64,000 nucleotides of DNA from NCBI GenBank assembly GCA_016165875.1, contig JABBOT010000016.1:7002598-7066597 (forward strand), written 5' to 3'. This document shows, one piece after another, positions 13,601 through 19,600 of the stretch (position 1 is its first letter; each line of letters starts with the position of its first letter). Both the position numbers and the translations under genes were made by a program. The notes under the pieces are model-generated. The model saw nothing but the letters and a program-made list of their open reading frames with translations. It did not search any database and was not told where the DNA came from. This stretch comes from Acanthopleura granulata (lineage: Eukaryota; Mollusca; Polyplacophora; Chitonida; Chitonidae).

Positions 13601-16600
13601 TTTAGAGCAGTGCTCAAGGTTGTTGCGACAGTACCCTAATTCCTCAATCTTTTCACAGAAGAAGCAGGAACTTTCAGTGTAATTTATGCACTGTTTTAAA
13701 TTGATTTTGGTGGCAAAATATCATTGGTTGGATTGGTCATATTCAGAATTTATCATTCTACACAGAATAATACACTGAGAACATACATGAATAACACATG
13801 TGAAAAGATTGAAGAATTACAGGTGCTTGTAAATTCTTTGTAATATTTTAGGACATTTATCTGCCTCTACAGATGCACATTTTTAGTATTTCTCTGATTG
13901 AAGAGTTTTTTTCTAGCCACATTCTCGTTGTGGCAGTCACAGGGAGAAATGAGAGAAAAGTGAGTTTTAGGCAATTTTGTATCCTATGAAGTAAATTGAG
14001 TGTTGGTTATGGAAAAATATTGAGTTTCCTGATTTGTTCGAATTGAGTTTCTCAAAAGAAATTGACAACAAAAACCCAGCATATAAATGCACTATACTTA
14101 TGTTAATTGTCATCTTTTGTGTTGGAAAAAGGAACTAGAAGTCCATTTTTATACAAAATCCATGCTTGTAGAAATATAATTTTTTTAATATAATTTTATC
14201 AGAATATGTCAAAAAAATGAAAAAAAGTGGGTGTTAGAAGCATTGTATAAAAGTGCTCACTGTCTTTGGCTGAAAATCAGACGGGTTCTCATTATTGGGC
14301 AGTTGTTGTTTCCCCAAGCTCAGTTTAGTTTTGATTGTCATTCCAGATTTGCTTTAAACACGACTGGGCCCGCCATGGGGAAAAGTGTGCGACAGTTTCA
14401 GGAGTTCTTGTCCTCGCTCCCTGGGGAAAAGATCAGAGGGAAACGAACCAAGGTCGAGGTACAGTCATGGATCAAGGTTGCCTCAGTTTTCTTTTATCAG
14501 TTTGATTGGTGTTTAAATACCATGTGCGAGAATTTTTCACTTATGCGATTGCTGTCCAGTTTTTGAGTGGAGGAAATTTGAATGCTGAGAGTAATCCATA
14601 GCCTTTTGCTAGGAAATGAATTTTCAGCCTTTTTGTGCACAGAAAATTGCTTGAATGCAAGATCATTGTCCTTTAGCATCGGGATGTAATCGTACTGTGC
14701 TAACGGGCAAAGTTTTGCTGGTTAACATTTATTTATTTATTTATTTAGTTGGTGTTTTACAAAATGCTCAAGAATATTTCACTTATCTGATGGCGTCCAG
14801 CATTATAGTGGTGGTTATTTAAAAAAAATAGCGTTGGTTAGCGTGTTAGTGCAGTGTAATGACCCAGAAGCCTCCCAGCAATGCGGTTGCTGTGAGTTCA
14901 AGTCCAGCCCATGTTGACTTCCTCTCCCACTCTATGTGGGAAGGTCTGCCAGCCTAAGTTTCTCACGGGCTCTGGCTGGTTTCCTCCCACTGTGACGCTG
15001 GCTGTCGTCTCCTAAGTGAAATATTCTTGAATAACGGTGTAAAACACCAATCAAGTAAATAAATAGTAAAAAATATAGCAATGGGTAATGAAGGCATAAC
15101 ATCACCATGGTGACCAGTAATGAAAAGATAATGTGACCATCACAACTGGTAATAAAGGGATGATGTTTCCATGATGACAAGATGGCCTTGGTGGCCTGGT
15201 GGTTAGAGTGTCTTCTTCCAGGTCGGGAGACCCGAGATCAATCCTGGGTCGGTTCACATCAAAGACTTGTTGCCTCGCTTGGCTCTCAGGACCGAGAGGT
15301 TAGAGCAAGAAAACAGGACTGGTCAGCCCTTTTTCTGTATAATGTCACTGGGTGGGGTGTCATGTCCGGTGTCTTCGGCATGGTGCTTCAGTGGCGGCAG
15401 CAGTTGGGCAGCGTGGACTCGCCCTGCAACAAGAAGACACAGTATACATACATTCTAAGGACTCCTCATTGTCATACGAGTGAAAAATTGCTGAGTGTGA
15501 CGAAAAACCCAAACATACACACGTACGTACAATGATGACTAGTAGTCAAGGCATAACATCACCATGGTAACCAGTGTTTAACGCTTGATAACATTCCCAT
15601 GGTGACTGAAGGCAGCACTGTATGTTTGTTATGTGAAGGTGCACAGCATGTGTTTTATGAAACTTGGATGTTAAGGTTGTATTCTGTCATTGGCTTTGTC
15701 TCCTTTCAGAAATCTGTGTTTGAGCCAAGCAGTTGTAAAACTCATATAGAGCTGCCCTTCCCTGTGAATTATGTCAGTGAGAGCTTCCAAGGAGTTCACT
15801 ATACACATGAGGATTATGCAAGGTAAGACCCATTGTAAACTGGGAGGGTGGAAAGGTAGGTTTTCCCAAAAGCATATTTGGTGGAAGTCTGTTGCATGGG
15901 TGTGAAATGTCAGGCCTGTTCTGCACTTGTTGCGTGACTTTTTTTGTGTTCAGGGGATTTTCTAGCCACTTTCTCATCGTGGTAACCACAATGATAAATA
16001 TCAGAGTTTTTACACAAATTTTGTATTGAGTTTTCATGAAATAAATTGAGCTTTGGATACATTTTGGCGAAAAATATCGAGTTTTCTGATCTGTTCAAAT
16101 TGAGTTTCTTAAAAGGAATTGGCTAGAAACACCCCTGGTGTTGTTCGTGTAAAAATTCATCGGGTGTTAATACAAATTATACCAACTTAATATCAATAAT
16201 TAATATTAATAGCAGTAAAAAAAACTTTTACATGTGGATGTACACTTGTTCATTGTTTTACCGACAACTGATGCAGTTTGATCAGTGCACAGCTTGAGGT
16301 GAGCCCTAGGACACTGTGTGGTAGTGTGATGGGAAAGTGTGTATAAAGTAGTGTGATGGGAAAGTGTGACGGGAAAGTGTGTATAAAGTAGTGTGACAGG
16401 GAAGTGTGTATAAATAGTGTGACAGGGAAGTGTGTATAAAGTAGTGTGATGAGGAAGTGTGTATAAATTAGTGTGACAGGGAAGTGTGTATAAAGTAGTG
16501 TGATGGAGAAGTGTGTATAAAGTAGTGTGATGAGGAAGTGTGTATAAAGTAGTGTGATGGGGAAGTGTGTATAAACTAGTGTGACGGGGAAGTTAGTGTG

Positions 16601-19600
16601 ACGGGGAAGTGTGTGTAAAGTAGTGTGACAGGGAAGTGTGTATAAAGTGGTGTGATGGGGAAGTGTGTACAAAGTAGTGTGATGGGGAAGTGTGTATAAA
16701 GTGGTGTGACGGGAAAGTGTGTAAAGTAGTGTGACAGGGAAGTGTGTACAAAGTAGTGTGACAGGGAAGTGTGTATAAAGTGGTGTGACGGGGAAGTGTG
16801 TATAAAGTAGTGTGACAGGGAAGTATGTATGCAGTATTGTGACAGGGAAGTGTGTATAAAGTGGTGTGACGGGAAAGTGTGTATAAAGTAGTGTGACGGG
16901 GAAGTATGTATAAAGTAATGTGACAGGGAAGTGTGCATAAAGTGGTGTGACGTGGAAGTGTGTATAAAGGGTCTGAAACCAAATATAAATTTGTGAATCT
17001 TTTTATTTTTTTTACTGTTACAGATTGAGCATACTCTCTAGGCTGTTGTCTGCCAAATTCCTGCACCGGGAGATCAGGTGGGTCATATGACTCTTGTTCA
17101 CTTTTATTAACCGTGGAAATGTGGTAAACTTAATAAGTAAAATGGTAATGGCCGGTTGTATACACCTGACATCCCAGGTTCCTCCAACTATAAATCTGAC
17201 CATAAAACCATAAAAATTCATGAGTATGGTGTGAAACAGCTATCAAATAAATAAATGAATAAGTGGATAAATAAACCAGATTTTTGAAGATTACAAGATG
17301 ATGATACATGAAATTTGGACCAATTGAATCTTTGCATCTCTTCTCTTCTCTTTTCTTCCAGGGAGAAGGGAGGAGCCTATGGCAGTGGTGCTGTCTGCCG
17401 TTCTGGGCTGTTCAGCTTCTTCTCCTACAGGTAATACACCATGGGACTGAAAGGGTTTCTAAAAATATACTCATGTACATGTTTAGGTGTTTGTCTGATT
17501 TTTTTTTTGTCCAAAAATTGAAGCTACAAGTGTTTCGGGATTTTTATCCCATGCTGAAAGATTAAAAGATATCTATATATGTCTGAAAGATCCCAAAATC
17601 AACAGTAGCGTATTTTATGACTCCTGCAACTGTGGATGAATGAGTTTGTTGACTTGGGTCTGCCCCCCCCCCCCCCTTGGTTTGCCTGGTGAAGAGGGAT
17701 GGTTTTCTTCAGGTTGTCTTAGTTTTCCTCAGCCATAAATAGAAAAATAAATGAAAAATTTGTCATTAAATTAAACATATAAATAAGTAAATATGTATGT
17801 AAATATATAAATGCATTCACAGATTTAAAGAAATTTTTATTCAAAACTGAAAATTTTGGATAAACCTCAGTGGTTTAATTGATTAAATAAATTCCAAGCT
17901 GATGTCATGTAGTATTTTTTCCCTAAAGACTGAGACTTGAGGCTAAGATTATGTTGTTGTCTTTCCAGAGACCCTAACTCATTAAAAACACTGGATGTGT
18001 TTAAGCAGTCTGTAGACTGGGCCATGGATGGGAAGTTTACAGATGAAGACATAGATGAGGCCAAATTGTCCATGTTCCAACAGGTAAACTCAGGTTACCA
18101 TGGATACAGAAGTCTTCCTTATAAAACCTATATTTTATAAGACTCTGCATCAGGCATCGTTAGTTGTGATAGATGTATGTATAAGGAAAAAGTAGTTTGT
18201 CCTTTTCCATGGTTTCTTTCTGCATGTGCTCGGTTCCCTTCACCACCAGATCCATGGTCTCAAAAGTCCAAAGTTCTGGAGGAAAGTATGGTGGACTGTG
18301 TACAATCCTATAAATGAGGAGCTAAGTCATTCAAAATAATTATGTACCATAATGGAAACATTTTCTTTGCCTGCAGACAAGTTGGAATTCCTAATAGCTG
18401 AGACATCATGCAAAGAGTCATTGTAATCCTGCATTTGTTCCTTTGGCCAATTCTGACTTTAAATGAATGGTTCATGTGAAAAGATAGGATGTCCTTATTG
18501 CGGGTAAAACTTTACCAAAGTAGTGTCTAGCAAGGATGAACGAATGACTGCACAGGTAGAAACTCCTTAGGTCACATAGCTGTTGAAAAATAGAACCAGT
18601 GATTCGGAATGAGCAGTGTCGTGAAAGTTCTGTTTTGTTTTTCCTGTTGGTCTGCCCAGATTGACCGGCCGGTTCCCCCAGGGTCCAAGGGCCTGACGTA
18701 TTTCACGCAAGGGGTCAGTGACGAGATGAGGCAGAGGAACCGGGACAGGCTCTTTGCCGTCAGCAGGGAGGAGATCATAGACGTAACAGCCAGGTAAGGA
18801 GGAGATCATAGATGTAACAGCCAGGTAGGGAGGAGATCATAGACATAACAGCCAGGTAAGGAGGAGATCATAGATGTAACAGCCAGGTAAGGAGGAGATC
18901 ATAGACCTAACAGCCAGGTAAGGAGGAGATCATAGACGTAACAGCCAGGTAAGGAGGAGATCATAGATGTAACAGCCAGGTAAGGAGGAGATCATAGACG
19001 TAACAGCCAGGTAAGTAGGAGATCATAGATGTAACAGCCAGATAAGGAGGAGATCATAGACGTAACAGCCAGGTAAGTAGGAGATCATAGATGTAACAGC
19101 CAGATAAGGAGGAGATCATAGATGTAACAGCCAGGTAGGGAGGAGATCATAGACGTAACAGCCAGGTAAGGAGGAGATGATAGATGTAACAGCAAGGTAA
19201 GGAGGAGATCATAGATGTAACAGCCAGGTAAGGAGGAGATCATAGATGTAACAGCAAGGTAAGGAGGAGATCATAGATGTGACAGCAAGGTAAGGAGGAG
19301 ATCCTAGATGTAACAGCAAGGTAGGGAGGAGCTCATAGACATAACAGCCAGGTAGGGAGGAGATCATAGATGTAACAGCCAGGTAAGGATGAGATCATAG
19401 ACATAACAGCCAGGTAAGGAGGAGATCATAGATGTAACAGCAAGGTAAGGAGGAGATCCTAGATGTAACAGCAAGGTAGGGAGGAGCTCATAGACATAAC
19501 AGCCAGGTAGGGAGGAGATCATAGATGTAACAGCCAGGTAAGGATGAGATCATAGACATAACAGCCAGGTAAGGAGGAGATCATAGATGTAACAGCAAGG

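Noticed and set aside
15182..15535. 117-codon + strand frame
   Set aside because: Lies entirely within a full-length SINE B.
16250..17066. Three overlapping minus-strand frames of 120-157 codons
   Set aside because: They are translations of the 27-bp minisatellite, whose period is a multiple of three and has no stop in these frames.
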